From: an uncultured Phocaeicola sp.
GTDB lineage: Bacteria > Bacteroidota > Bacteroidia > Bacteroidales > Bacteroidaceae
Length of the DNA stretch: 64,000 bases
Reading direction: 5' to 3'
Assembly (NCBI GenBank): GCA_944320885.1
Contig: CALUJE010000003.1
Location: 62,001 to 126,000 of the forward strand
Shown: positions 36,514 to 45,610 of the stretch, in pieces
Position numbering within the stretch: the first letter of the stretch is position 1
Layout of the letters: each line of letters begins with the position of its first letter
The notes under the pieces: model-generated
Databases searched by the model: none
The model's input: the letters and a program-made list of their open reading frames with translations, nothing else
Told to the model about the DNA's origin: nothing
Program-made: the position numbers and the translations under genes

Positions 36514-36519
36514 AATCTT

Positions 36520-37845
36520 CTATTTTTTGTTTAAAGCATTAACAATTGAAATTCGGGAATAATACCAGGCAGGTACCAACGTAGAAATCATATTCAACAA
36601 GAAACACAAGAAGACTACGCAGCCAAGTGTAGAAAAATTTATTATATGCCAAAAACTTAATGTGGAGATTTCATAAGACTCTGTATTCAAAGCCGACGTC
36701 AATAACATTTCACGAAAAGCTTGAAACAATCCATAGGAAAGACAAATGCCAATAATACCTCCTATCAACATCTGAATAAAATTTTCTATCAGAATCTGCA
36801 TCAATATATTTCCAGTAGAAGCGCCAAAGGCCCGACGAACCGCAATCTCTTCTGCCCGCTTTCTCATACGTGCCACAATCAATCCTGACAGATTCAGAGC
36901 CGGAAGTATCAAGAGAACAAGCAATACAATCAATACCATCTTCATTTTGTCATAAATCATTTCATAATGGCCACTTCCATCACGAAACAAATATTCCAAC
37001 GCCGTATCTGGCTGATGATTTAAAAAGAACTGCACATCCTTGGCCGGTGCATTCAGTTTCTGTATCTGATGTTCCATTTCCTGACGAATTTCTCTTTGAT
37101 CGGATATGTCATGAGACAATATATACATATGCATTCCACCCACAACATCCGGCAAATCAGAAAAATCTCCCGATTGCAATATATAGGAACTGCCACTTGT
37201 ATATGGTAACCATATATGGGCGTATGCTTCTTTCAGGTATGAAGGAACATCTTCTACCACCCCACAAATGCGATATTCTTTCCAGTCAATCTGAACAGGA
37301 TAATTAATCACATCCGTTTTTCCAAATAGCTTGTATGCCGTAGTTTCATCAATAACAACTTTCATTGCTTTACTTTTTACATCCGTATCATTAAACGGAA
37401 CTCCGGAAATAAAGCGCATGGAAAATATTTTCCAAAAAGCAGCATCCGTATAAATATCATTCATTTTTTCATAACGATGTTTTTGGGGATTATATACTGT
37501 GCATGAATAGCAACCTACAATAGACTTCGCTTCGGGAGTTTGAAGCGGATACATGTACTTTTCCAGTAAATTTGTACTAACTGGGAAAGAGGCACGAAAA
37601 TTATTACCAAATTTACCTTTTGACAAGTCTTTATTAACCTTAACAATGTATGAACGGGTAAAGTACAGCATTCTGTCCCTCTTATCCACCACTCCTATAT
37701 TTCCGGTATTAACATATAACCATATTATAATCATCATAACCATCGCAATGCTTAAAGCAGTTCCCAGAATATACACCAAGCTGAATAACTTGTTTTCCTT
37801 AAGCTGGTATCTAACTTGTTTCAAATACATCCTCCACATATTCAA
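36520..37845 (-). CDS. MacB-like ABC transporter permease (FtsX domain), first
   Basis: 441 residues, same topology as its neighbour: N-terminal helix (about 20-45), periplasmic domain (about 50-300), three C-terminal helices with MRKRAEEIAVRRAFGASTGN as coupling region and SRISIVNALNKK at the end. The two permeases are clearly different in sequence, so they are old paralogues rather than a recent duplication. 9 bases downstream of the ATPase gene. Confidence 0.87.
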   Translation of the reverse strand: MNMWRMYLKQVRYQLKENKLFSLVYILGTALSIAMVMMIIIWLYVNTGNIGVVDKRDRMLYFTRSYIVKVNKDLSKGKFGNNFRASFPVSTNLLEKYMYPLQTPEAKSIVGCYSCTVYNPQKHRYEKMNDIYTDAAFWKIFSMRFISGVPFNDTDVKSKAMKVVIDETTAYKLFGKTDVINYPVQIDWKEYRICGVVEDVPSYLKEAYAHIWLPYTSGSSYILQSGDFSDLPDVVGGMHMYILSHDISDQREIRQEMEHQIQKLNAPAKDVQFFLNHQPDTALEYLFRDGSGHYEMIYDKMKMVLIVLLVLLILPALNLSGLIVARMRKRAEEIAVRRAFGASTGNILMQILIENFIQMLIGGIIGICLSYGLFQAFREMLLTSALNTESYEISTLSFWHIINFSTLGCVVFLCFLLNMISTLVPAWYYSRISIVNALNKK

Positions 37846-37854
37846 TCTCCTCCC

Positions 37855-38526
37855 TCAGTTTATTTGGTGTCCATCGAAAAAACGGATTATACGCGATGTC
37901 TGAAGTGCCTGTTCTTCATTATGTGTTACCATAACAATCGTGCGTTTATCCTCCTTATTTAACTGATGCAGTATATTCATAACTTCGGCTCCCATATTTG
38001 AATCCAAATTACCGGTGGGTTCATCAGCCAACAGAATTTTTGGGTTCCCAATAATGGCCCGAGCTATGGCAACACGCTGACACTGTCCGCCCGACAACTG
38101 ACTGGGATAATGTTTCATCCGATGCGCCAATCCTACCCGCGAAAGCACTTCTTCTGCCCTCTTTCTTCGCTCATGTGAAGGAACATGCCTGTAAAGCAAA
38201 GGCAGTTCCACATTATCAATCACATTGAGCGAAGGAATCAAATGAAAACTTTGAAAAACAAATCCTAACATACGATTTCGGAAATCAGCCAAATGCTTGT
38301 CTTTCATACCATCTGTTTTCTGACCACATATTTCAATCGTTCCAGCTGTCGGAGTATCCAGCAATCCTATCAGATTAAGCAATGTAGACTTTCCGCATCC
38401 GGAAGGTCCCATAATACTGACAAATTCCCCTTCGCCAATATGCATGTTCACATTTTCCAATGCCAATGTTTCTATTTCATCCGTACGATAAACCTTCAAT
38501 AAATCTTTTACTGTAATCATAATCAT
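37855..38526 (-). CDS. ABC transporter ATP-binding protein (MacB/LolD type)
   Basis: 223 residues, one ABC domain: Walker A GPSGCGKSTL (about 38-47), Q-loop VFQSFHLIPSL, signature LSGGQCQRVAIARA, Walker B ILLADEPTGNLD, and the switch histidine in VMVTHNEEQA. Drives the two FtsX-type permeases. Its start overlaps the adaptor stop (ATGA); a second in-frame ATG lies 6 bases on. Confidence 0.92.
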   Translation of the reverse strand: MIMITVKDLLKVYRTDEIETLALENVNMHIGEGEFVSIMGPSGCGKSTLLNLIGLLDTPTAGTIEICGQKTDGMKDKHLADFRNRMLGFVFQSFHLIPSLNVIDNVELPLLYRHVPSHERRKRAEEVLSRVGLAHRMKHYPSQLSGGQCQRVAIARAIIGNPKILLADEPTGNLDSNMGAEVMNILHQLNKEDKRTIVMVTHNEEQALQTSRIIRFFDGHQIN

Positions 38527-39773
38527 TTGTTTTTTAGTTTCAATTCTTTTTTGTTTTTGTAAGCGCTCATATCGCTTACTACTACTTTATCACCGACCTG
38601 AAGTCCGGAAATAACCTCCACATAATCCCAATTCGACTCGCCCAACACTACTTCACGACGCTCCAGATGGTCACCCTTGAGTACAAATAAATCATATTTA
38701 CCTTCTCCTACATAATAGGCGTCATTTGCAATCCGCAACACTTTATCCTTTACACCATATATTACATGAACATCTACTTTCAATCCTGAACGCAAAGTCT
38801 TGTCATCTGTTTTTTCCAACTGTACCGTAAAATCAATTGTTCCGTCTTTAGAAGTCGGTACTACGTGATTCACAGTACCCGCCCATACAGTCTCTCCATT
38901 TTTTACAATTGCTTTCGCTCCCTGTGATACACGATCAATGTACGAATCGGCAATGCTGCATTTTACTTGAAAGCGACTTAAATCTGCAATAGTAGCCAAT
39001 TGCTCTCCCTTGGATATTCGCACTCCAATCTGATCATTGAGAAATGTCAAGACTCCATTACAAGGGGCAAAGATCTGCGCTTCATCCAAAGTTCTTTTCA
39101 TTTCGGATAATCCCTTTCGAAAAATTGTAAAGTCAAGCTCCTGCACCTGTTCCTCCGCCTTCATTACTGCCCGTTCATTCTCGTATTGCTGACAAAGCTG
39201 TTCATGTTCCAGTTTGCTCACCTTAAAATCCAATTCTGCCTGACGAACTTTATCCGGAGTACCGGCCCCCAAACTATCCAGGAAATATTCATTCCGTAAG
39301 ACTACAGCCATACGGTTCAGTTTCATTTCCGAAACACGAATCTGCATAGCCATGTCTTTTAATTTTGTCTGATTATTTAATTTCAGTTGCTTTTGTTTAT
39401 GCAAACGCATTTGTTCTTCATCAAGCAATTTTTCATAGTCAGTACGTGCTGATTGAAGATCAAGTTTTAAGATGGGTTGATTAACAGATACCGAATCACC
39501 GGGCTTTTTATATACTTCAAGAATACGGCTGTCTATCGGTGAATTTACAATTTCTTCATACGCCGGCGCTACCTTTCCTGAAGCATTGATTGAAATCTCA
39601 ATCATGCCGATATCTACCGTTGAAACTGCCAGTTCCTTTTCTGACACTGATGGCTGCAATTGACTTACACCGTAGACAATAATCACCAGAAACAAGATTG
39701 TCATCCCTACCGTCAGCATTATGCGCCTACGATGTTTCTTCTGTTGTTCTTCTTTAGGTATTGTTCTATCCAT
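38523..39773 (-). CDS. Periplasmic adaptor protein (MacA/HlyD type)
   Basis: 416 residues from ATG 39773, preferred over an upstream in-frame ATG at 39875 that would include the sigma-54 promoter and an unlikely N-terminus. One membrane helix (about 20-40, IMLTVGMTILFLVIIVYGVS), a lipoyl-like half (SPIDSRILEVYKKPGDSVS), a long coiled-coil (about 110-215), second lipoyl half (IFAPCNGVLTFLND) and beta-barrel domains. Bridges the inner-membrane ABC complex and TolC. First gene of the efflux operon and 34 bases after the predicted sigma-54 start. Confidence 0.9.
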   Translation of the reverse strand: MDRTIPKEEQQKKHRRRIMLTVGMTILFLVIIVYGVSQLQPSVSEKELAVSTVDIGMIEISINASGKVAPAYEEIVNSPIDSRILEVYKKPGDSVSVNQPILKLDLQSARTDYEKLLDEEQMRLHKQKQLKLNNQTKLKDMAMQIRVSEMKLNRMAVVLRNEYFLDSLGAGTPDKVRQAELDFKVSKLEHEQLCQQYENERAVMKAEEQVQELDFTIFRKGLSEMKRTLDEAQIFAPCNGVLTFLNDQIGVRISKGEQLATIADLSRFQVKCSIADSYIDRVSQGAKAIVKNGETVWAGTVNHVVPTSKDGTIDFTVQLEKTDDKTLRSGLKVDVHVIYGVKDKVLRIANDAYYVGEGKYDLFVLKGDHLERREVVLGESNWDYVEVISGLQVGDKVVVSDMSAYKNKKELKLKNK

Positions 39774-39817
39774 AACTATATCAATATTATAACTGTGTAT
39801 GTGTGACAACAGACATA

Positions 39818-39833
39818 GGCAAACATCGTGCCA
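39818..39833 (-). promoter_or_regulatory. Sigma-54 (RpoN) promoter of the efflux operon
   Basis: Minus strand TGGCAC-GATGT-TTGCC: -24 element TGGCAC (39833-39828), 5-base spacer, -12 element TTGC (39822-39819), matching the sigma-54 consensus TGGCAC-N5-TTGC at every core position. Start near 39807. An inverted repeat CAGAT-ATAACC-ATCTG lies just upstream (39834-39849). An NtrC-family activator is encoded at the other end of the cluster. Confidence 0.82.
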
Positions 39834-39871
39834 CAGATATAACCATCTGATTATGTGATATAAACAAAAAA

Positions 39872-39899
39872 ACAAGGTGTCCGATTCCGAACACCTTGT
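39872..39899 (-). terminator. Rho-independent terminator after the DUF6057-like gene
   Basis: ACAAGGTGT/ACACCTTGT, 9-bp stem with 10-base loop; minus strand continues TTTTTTTGTTTA. It separates the upstream operon from the efflux operon. Confidence 0.85.
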
Positions 39900-39921
39900 A
39901 CGTTTATGCTGAATAAATTTC

Positions 39922-41046
39922 CTATTTTTCGTAACGGATAGTCATGTGGTCATAATAATACCAGTAATTCTTCCAACATTTTTCAGGAGAAGACTGATAT
40001 TTTTCGTATGCAACTTCCAGATTTGTCATATCAAACGGTAACTGAGATACAGGATGCTTTTTGTAATATAAATACAAAGCCTCCTGATAAGCCTTGGGCA
40101 ATAAGGAATCTACATAGCAAAAGCTCTTCAGTTCCTTAGCGAATTCATCAAGCTCTTTTCTCAACAATAATGCACACAGATAGTAATCCAATGCCGGTTC
40201 ATTACCAGTCTCCGTATAACATAACCGCTTTAAATAACTTACAATGCTTTCGCCTTCTTTGGGAACTCCGCCCAGATAGTTATAGATAGTTTCTTTTCTC
40301 AACCATGTTGTCTGCCGGTCTTCCGTATTGAACATCAGTCCTCTTGAAGCATCGTATTGAGGATACTGAAACAACTGTTCCGGCAACGAGTCCATGCGGC
40401 TTAATGCATAAGTACGCATCACGGTCAATTCACGCGAAGTACTGCGTGATTCTTTGCCTACGGACAGTGCTTCCTCATAATCATGTTTCAATATCGCGGC
40501 ATCTGCTGCTGTTTCATAATGAAAAACCTCATCTGTATTCCCCAAAGACATACAGCCCACACATAAAAAATATAATATCAGAATATTCGGCAATAATCGT
40601 TCATGCCATTTCTTTTTAGAATTGCCTTCGATAGAATCATATGCCTGACGGCATAGCCATGCCAAAGAAGCATATAACACTATCCCTAACGGCAACATCC
40701 ATCCCCATCTGCCTAAAGATATTTCACTATAAATATCACTGTGGATATCTGTAATAAACGCAAGTATGAGTAAAGAAGGGGCATATGACAGCGCATGACA
40801 GCGTTCAGGTAAACGTGATAGATAACTGACTCCAAATTGAATAAGACACAAGACGAGAATTATAATCCATGTTCCCCACTTGGCCGAATATGAAGTCTGT
40901 CCATCAGAAAGTACTTTCTGAAGCATTTCCAACAACGGATTCTGAAAGAGAAGATAACAGGCACTGAATACTATAAAAATAAAACCGCACGCAATACGGA
41001 TACTACGTGTGGTTTTATATTTTACAGAAGATACATTTTCTTGCAT
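39922..41046 (-). CDS. Membrane protein of unknown function (DUF6057-like)
   Basis: 374 residues, unnamed. Four or five N-terminal hydrophobic helices: about 15-32, 55-73, 85-102, 112-130 and 152-170, then a soluble part of about 200 residues with helical repeats (DAAILKHDYEEALSVGKES, PEQLFQYPQYD) that recalls TPR-like architecture. Resembles Bacteroides DUF6057 proteins, an assignment from memory. It ends the glgB unit, 10 bases after the branching enzyme, and is followed by a terminator. No role inferred. Confidence 0.65.
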   Translation of the reverse strand: MQENVSSVKYKTTRSIRIACGFIFIVFSACYLLFQNPLLEMLQKVLSDGQTSYSAKWGTWIIILVLCLIQFGVSYLSRLPERCHALSYAPSLLILAFITDIHSDIYSEISLGRWGWMLPLGIVLYASLAWLCRQAYDSIEGNSKKKWHERLLPNILILYFLCVGCMSLGNTDEVFHYETAADAAILKHDYEEALSVGKESRSTSRELTVMRTYALSRMDSLPEQLFQYPQYDASRGLMFNTEDRQTTWLRKETIYNYLGGVPKEGESIVSYLKRLCYTETGNEPALDYYLCALLLRKELDEFAKELKSFCYVDSLLPKAYQEALYLYYKKHPVSQLPFDMTNLEVAYEKYQSSPEKCWKNYWYYYDHMTIRYEK

Positions 41047-41056
41047 ATATCAGCAA

Positions 41057-43075
41057 TTAATCTTTAATTTTTCGAAGCACTACAGCCGAACGTGCGGGAA
41101 TATAAAGCTTTAACCAGCCTTTTTTGTCCTTTGCATACAAAGAATCAAAATTCGTGAAATGGCGCACCGTATCATCTGCCAGTCCATTTCCTCCATACTC
41201 CACAGCATCCGTATTCAGAACGACCTCGTATCCACCATTAGGAACCAGGAAACCATAATCAGTGAAAGAACGTGTAGGATTAAAGTTAAAGACAAAAATG
41301 TAATCACGACGCATGTACGCAAGCACCTGGTCGCCATCATTGTGCCAGACTTCTACTACATCACTTTTCTGAATATTCTTCACTTCTTTTATGGTTGCTA
41401 TCATAGCCTTGTCAAAGTCACCCAGATAATGATAGCATAAATCCTTGTTATCTACGAGCCCCCACTGTCTGCGTGCATATTTATAACTCCAACCGTTTCC
41501 TTCACGTGGAAAATCAATCCATTCAGGATGTCCGAATTCATTTCCCATGAAGTTCAAATATCCTCCATTCAGGGTTGAAGCGGTCAGCAAACGTATCATC
41601 TTATGCAAGGCTATACCTCTATGCACACACTCATTTTCGTCTCCTTTCTTGAAATGCCAATACATATCAGCATCAATCAAACGGAATATGATAGTCTTGT
41701 CTCCTACCAAAGCCTGGTCATGACTTTCTGCATATGATATAGTCTTCTCGTCACGACGTCTGTTGGTCACCTCCCAGAACATGCTTGAGGGCTTCCAGTC
41801 CTCATCAACTTTTTCCTTGATTATCTTTATCCAGTAATCCGGAATATTCATAGCCATACGATAATCAAATCCATATCCACCATCGTTGATAGGGAGAGCC
41901 AGTCCCGGCATACCGGACACTTCTTCAGCTATTGTAATGGCCTTTGAATTGACCTCATGTATCAGCATGTTGGCCAAAGTCAGATAACATATTGCATTAT
42001 CATCCTGATGACCGTTGAAATAGTCATTATAATTACAAAAGGCTTCTCCCAATCCATGGCTGTAATAAAGCATGGATGTCACACCATCAAAACGGAAACC
42101 GTCAAATTTGTACTCTTCCAACCAGAATTTACAGTTAGAGAGCAGGAAGTGCAATACTTCATCCTTGCCATAATCAAAACAAAGTGAATCCCACGCCGGA
42201 TGTTCGTGTCTTTCACCCGGATAAAAATACTGATTAGGATCACCGGCAAAGTTACCCAAGCCTTCAACTTCATTTTTTACAGCATGTGAATGCACAATAT
42301 CCATAATTACCGCGATACCGTTCTGATGAGCTTCATCAATCAACTGCTTCAGTTCTTCAGGTGTACCGAATCTGGATGATGCTGCAAAGAAACTGGAAAC
42401 ATGATAACCGAAACTGCCATAATAAGGATGCTCCTGAACAGCCATTATCTGAATGCAGTTATACCCGTCTTCTATTATGCGCGGAAGAACCTTTTCACGA
42501 AATTCGTTATAAGTACCAACCTTCTCTTCTTCCTGTGCCATACCAATATGGCATTCATATATTAAAAGCGGAGATGTATTGGGCTTAAATACACGTTTCT
42601 TGAATTTATAAGGTTTTGAAGGTTCCCAAACTTGTGCACTGAAAATCTTTGTCTGTTCATCTTGAACGACTCTGGTAGCCCATGCGGGAATTCTTTCTCC
42701 ACATCCGTCTTTCCAATAGATTTTCAACTTATAAAGGTCACCATGTTTCAGCAAACCGGGTCTCAGCTTGATTTCCCAATTCCCGGTTTTCTTTATTGGT
42801 TTCAGTTTAAACTCCGGTCGCTCTTCCCAGTTGTTAAAACTGCCTATCAAATATATTTCTGTAGCATTGGGAGCCCACTCTCTAAACACCCATCCGGTAT
42901 CCGTGCGATGCAACCCGAAATAAAGGTAACCCGATGCAAAGTCAGACAAGGTTTTTCTCCCATTATCGGTCAGCTGCTTCACTTTTTCCAGAGCATGCCT
43001 ATGACGACCATTAATGGCGCTTTCAAATGGCTCTAACCAAGGGTCATTCTTGACTAATCTAAGTTTCAGTTCCAT
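41057..43075 (-). CDS. glgB: 1,4-alpha-glucan branching enzyme
   Basis: Makes alpha-1,6 branches in glycogen. 672 residues, GH13 family; layout resembles the eukaryote-type GH13_8: N-terminal CBM48 (about 55-150, FGLHRTDTGWVFREWAPNA), barrel with nucleophile Asp in GFRFDGVTSM, acid/base Glu in TIAEEVSGMPG, third Asp in YAESHDQALVG, and C-terminal beta domain ending in SAVVLRKIKD. Cytosolic. 11 bases after a YhcH gene; no glycogen synthase nearby. Confidence 0.94.
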   Translation of the reverse strand: MELKLRLVKNDPWLEPFESAINGRHRHALEKVKQLTDNGRKTLSDFASGYLYFGLHRTDTGWVFREWAPNATEIYLIGSFNNWEERPEFKLKPIKKTGNWEIKLRPGLLKHGDLYKLKIYWKDGCGERIPAWATRVVQDEQTKIFSAQVWEPSKPYKFKKRVFKPNTSPLLIYECHIGMAQEEEKVGTYNEFREKVLPRIIEDGYNCIQIMAVQEHPYYGSFGYHVSSFFAASSRFGTPEELKQLIDEAHQNGIAVIMDIVHSHAVKNEVEGLGNFAGDPNQYFYPGERHEHPAWDSLCFDYGKDEVLHFLLSNCKFWLEEYKFDGFRFDGVTSMLYYSHGLGEAFCNYNDYFNGHQDDNAICYLTLANMLIHEVNSKAITIAEEVSGMPGLALPINDGGYGFDYRMAMNIPDYWIKIIKEKVDEDWKPSSMFWEVTNRRRDEKTISYAESHDQALVGDKTIIFRLIDADMYWHFKKGDENECVHRGIALHKMIRLLTASTLNGGYLNFMGNEFGHPEWIDFPREGNGWSYKYARRQWGLVDNKDLCYHYLGDFDKAMIATIKEVKNIQKSDVVEVWHNDGDQVLAYMRRDYIFVFNFNPTRSFTDYGFLVPNGGYEVVLNTDAVEYGGNGLADDTVRHFTNFDSLYAKDKKGWLKLYIPARSAVVLRKIKD

Positions 43076-43086
43076 AACCGGAATTT

Positions 43087-43530
43087 TTAAGCGAGCACTT
43101 TCACAATAACCTTTTGAATATTTTCTTCGTCAGAAATACAAGGAGCATGTCCATCTTGTGGAAAGAATATAGCAAACATACCGGGATTTACGGCAATATA
43201 TGATTCAGAAGGGATAGCGAATTTTGTAATGTCCTTTTCTGCATTATACTCTCCTTCCGGAAGATCACATGCCGGTGTATATCCCATAACTTCTGTGCAA
43301 GACAAAGGAATTTGAATATCAATAAATTTTTTGTGAGTTTCCAACTGAGCCTGCTCTTTGGTTTTACCTTTAGCTACAGAGAAGTTCACAACCAGATTTT
43401 TTCCATCCAGTTCAACTTTTCCTACCGGTTGAGCTTTCAGGTCTGTATTTTTCAAGAATTCAATTGCTTTTGCAAACAAAGGATTCAGTGATGCGTATTT
43501 TTCCAAATTGTCAAGTGTATCAATAATCAT
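43087..43530 (-). CDS. YhcH/YjgK/YiaL family protein
   Basis: 147 residues, DUF386 cupin-like fold. Conserved blocks seen: KTKEQAQLETHKKFIDIQI with the family's His, and NPGMFAIFFPQDGHAPCI with the second His near the C-terminus. Members such as YhcH and EbgC occur in sialic-acid and sugar clusters and may act as sugar isomerases or anomerases; for this one the substrate is unknown. Between the inositol monophosphatase-like gene and glgB on one strand. Confidence 0.87.
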   Translation of the reverse strand: MIIDTLDNLEKYASLNPLFAKAIEFLKNTDLKAQPVGKVELDGKNLVVNFSVAKGKTKEQAQLETHKKFIDIQIPLSCTEVMGYTPACDLPEGEYNAEKDITKFAIPSESYIAVNPGMFAIFFPQDGHAPCISDEENIQKVIVKVLA

Positions 43531-43559
43531 AGTAATAATATTTTAGATTAGTAAATGTA

Positions 43560-44369
43560 TTAATTGCACAAATATATATATTTTTTTACAACACTAAGCA
43601 GATTATCATGAATTTTTCCGTTTGTTGCCAACACTTCTTTTCCAGAATAAAATTCATTTCCTCCCGAGAAATCGGTCAACTTACCGCCAGCCTGCATTAA
43701 AATCAGTGCTCCGGCAGCTACATCCCATGGTCCCAACAATCCTTCCAAACGGGCTTCAAAACGTCCGGCTGCAATATAGCATAACTCTGCTGCAGCAGAG
43801 CCCTGTACTCTCAATCCGCCAACATTTCCATACAAATGCGAGATGACATGAGATACAAAATTGCGGAAACGCTCCGCATTGTACGGGAATCCTAACTGAA
43901 TGAATGCCGTATCAATATTTTCAATGGCAGAAACATGTATTTCCTTTCCATTCATATAGGCTTTACTTCCTTTCCAGGCCCAGAAGCATTCGTCACGACA
44001 CACTTCATACACTACTCCTACCAACAGCTCTTCACGATTACGTAATGCTATACTGACACAATAAGGTGCATTGTCATGTATGAAATTTGTAGTTCCATCC
44101 AACGGGTCAACTACCCAACAATACTCTTCCGTAGTCAGACTGCCGCTGCCTTCTTCCGCAATAAAGCCTGCTTCCGGTAATATTTCATGCAAACGCTTTA
44201 CAATACGTTTTTCTGATTCTTTGTCTACATATGATACATAGTCATGAGCTCCTTTTTCTTCAACACGCCCCCGGTCGAAAGTTTTCCGTTCATTACGTAA
44301 AAACGTGCCGGCATCAACAGCCAGCGAACGAACCTGCTCGGTTATTTTTTCAAGATCCAGATTCTGCAT
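43560..44369 (-). CDS. Inositol monophosphatase family phosphatase
   Basis: 269 residues, lithium-sensitive magnesium phosphatase fold. Metal site: FIAEEGSG (Glu), WVVDPLDGTTNFIHD (motif A with three acidic residues), and GPWDVAAGALIL (motif B). Could be SuhB-like inositol-1-phosphatase, CysQ-like 3'-phosphoadenosine phosphatase, or a sugar phosphatase; the DGTTNF motif fits SuhB best. 6 bases after the MORN-repeat gene. Confidence 0.88.
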   Translation of the reverse strand: MQNLDLEKITEQVRSLAVDAGTFLRNERKTFDRGRVEEKGAHDYVSYVDKESEKRIVKRLHEILPEAGFIAEEGSGSLTTEEYCWVVDPLDGTTNFIHDNAPYCVSIALRNREELLVGVVYEVCRDECFWAWKGSKAYMNGKEIHVSAIENIDTAFIQLGFPYNAERFRNFVSHVISHLYGNVGGLRVQGSAAAELCYIAAGRFEARLEGLLGPWDVAAGALILMQAGGKLTDFSGGNEFYSGKEVLATNGKIHDNLLSVVKKYIYLCN

Positions 44370-44375
44370 TATAAA

Positions 44376-45497
44376 TTATTTTGAAGTTGTTTCCAATCGT
44401 CCGTATTTATAGACTCCACGAGCCGTCACATTTCCTTCGCTGTCTTTTTCTATAAAAGGTCCATCTTTTACATCCTGTTTGAAAAAGCCTTCAAAACGTG
44501 AGCCGTCTTTTCCTATCAGTACTCCCTGACCATCTTTCTTTCCTTTTGAAAACTGTCCTTTATATACGGTTCCATCAGAATTTGTCAGTTCACCAAATCC
44601 ATCGGCAAGATTGTCTTTCCATTCACCTTCATATACATCACCATTTACCCAGGTATACGTACCGCGTCCTTCACGTTTGTTATGTTTCCACTGTCCGTCA
44701 TAAATTGAGCCGTTGGTCCATGTAAATTTACCTCTTCCGGTCTGTTCACCATCCACAAACTCACCTACATACATATCGCCATTGGCATGTGTGTAAATAC
44801 CTTTTCCCGTACGCTTTCCATGAAAATAGTCACCTTCATACTTGTCTTTGTTTTCATAAAGATAAGTTCCTTTTCCATGCTGTTCGTTATTATTCCATTC
44901 ACCTATATATTCATCACCATTTGCATAACTGTATTTACCTTTTCCGTTACGCATGTCATTCTTCCATTCACCTATATATCGGGAACCGTCATTCCAGTCT
45001 AACGTACCATTTCCGCTTTTCTTGTCATTTTTCCATTCTCCGGAATAAAAAGCTCCATTAGCCCATGTGTATTTTCCATTTCCCTCACGCTTGTCGTTCA
45101 CCCAATTTCCTTCATACACATCTCCATTATAATAATACATTATTCCCTGACCGTGCTGCCTGTCTGCAAACCATAGTCCTTCATAACGGTTATTATTGCT
45201 GAAATATTTGATGCCTTTTCCATGACGTACATTCTGATACCAGTTTCCTTCATAACGCTCTCCGTCTTTCTTGGTATATATACCATATCCTTCACGCAAG
45301 CCTTTTACATATTCACCTTCATATGCGTCACCGTTCTTGTATACGGTCTTGCCTTTTCCGTTAGGTTTACGGCTCTTCATCTCGCCGGTATATTCACCTC
45401 CGTCTTTAAACGTATAGTTACCTATCTTAATCTGTGCATTTACGGTAGCAGGTATCGTCAACAGAAAGAAAGCATAAATTATATATTTTTTCTTCAT
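44376..45497 (-). CDS. Secreted MORN-repeat protein
   Basis: 373 residues: signal peptide (1-21, TIPATVNAQ) followed by 14 MORN repeats of about 23 residues from residue ~36 to ~350, each of the type Y-x-G-x-W...G-x-G-x. The repeats are well conserved (YEGEW, YIGEW, YEGNW, last FEGFF), then a short tail ITARGVYK-like. MORN strands stack into an elongated beta scaffold binding lipids or proteins. Exported, so a periplasmic or surface role is likely. Precedes the IMPase gene. Function unknown. Confidence 0.88.
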   Translation of the reverse strand: MKKKYIIYAFFLLTIPATVNAQIKIGNYTFKDGGEYTGEMKSRKPNGKGKTVYKNGDAYEGEYVKGLREGYGIYTKKDGERYEGNWYQNVRHGKGIKYFSNNNRYEGLWFADRQHGQGIMYYYNGDVYEGNWVNDKREGNGKYTWANGAFYSGEWKNDKKSGNGTLDWNDGSRYIGEWKNDMRNGKGKYSYANGDEYIGEWNNNEQHGKGTYLYENKDKYEGDYFHGKRTGKGIYTHANGDMYVGEFVDGEQTGRGKFTWTNGSIYDGQWKHNKREGRGTYTWVNGDVYEGEWKDNLADGFGELTNSDGTVYKGQFSKGKKDGQGVLIGKDGSRFEGFFKQDVKDGPFIEKDSEGNVTARGVYKYGRLETTSK

Positions 45498-45610
45498 GAG
45501 TATTTGCCTTATTTATTATCAAAATATTACTTCAAAATTAACAGAGAATACCGTATAAAAGGATTTTTGTTAAGTTTTCTTTCATTTTTACGACCAGAAA
45601 AGTTAAGGTA

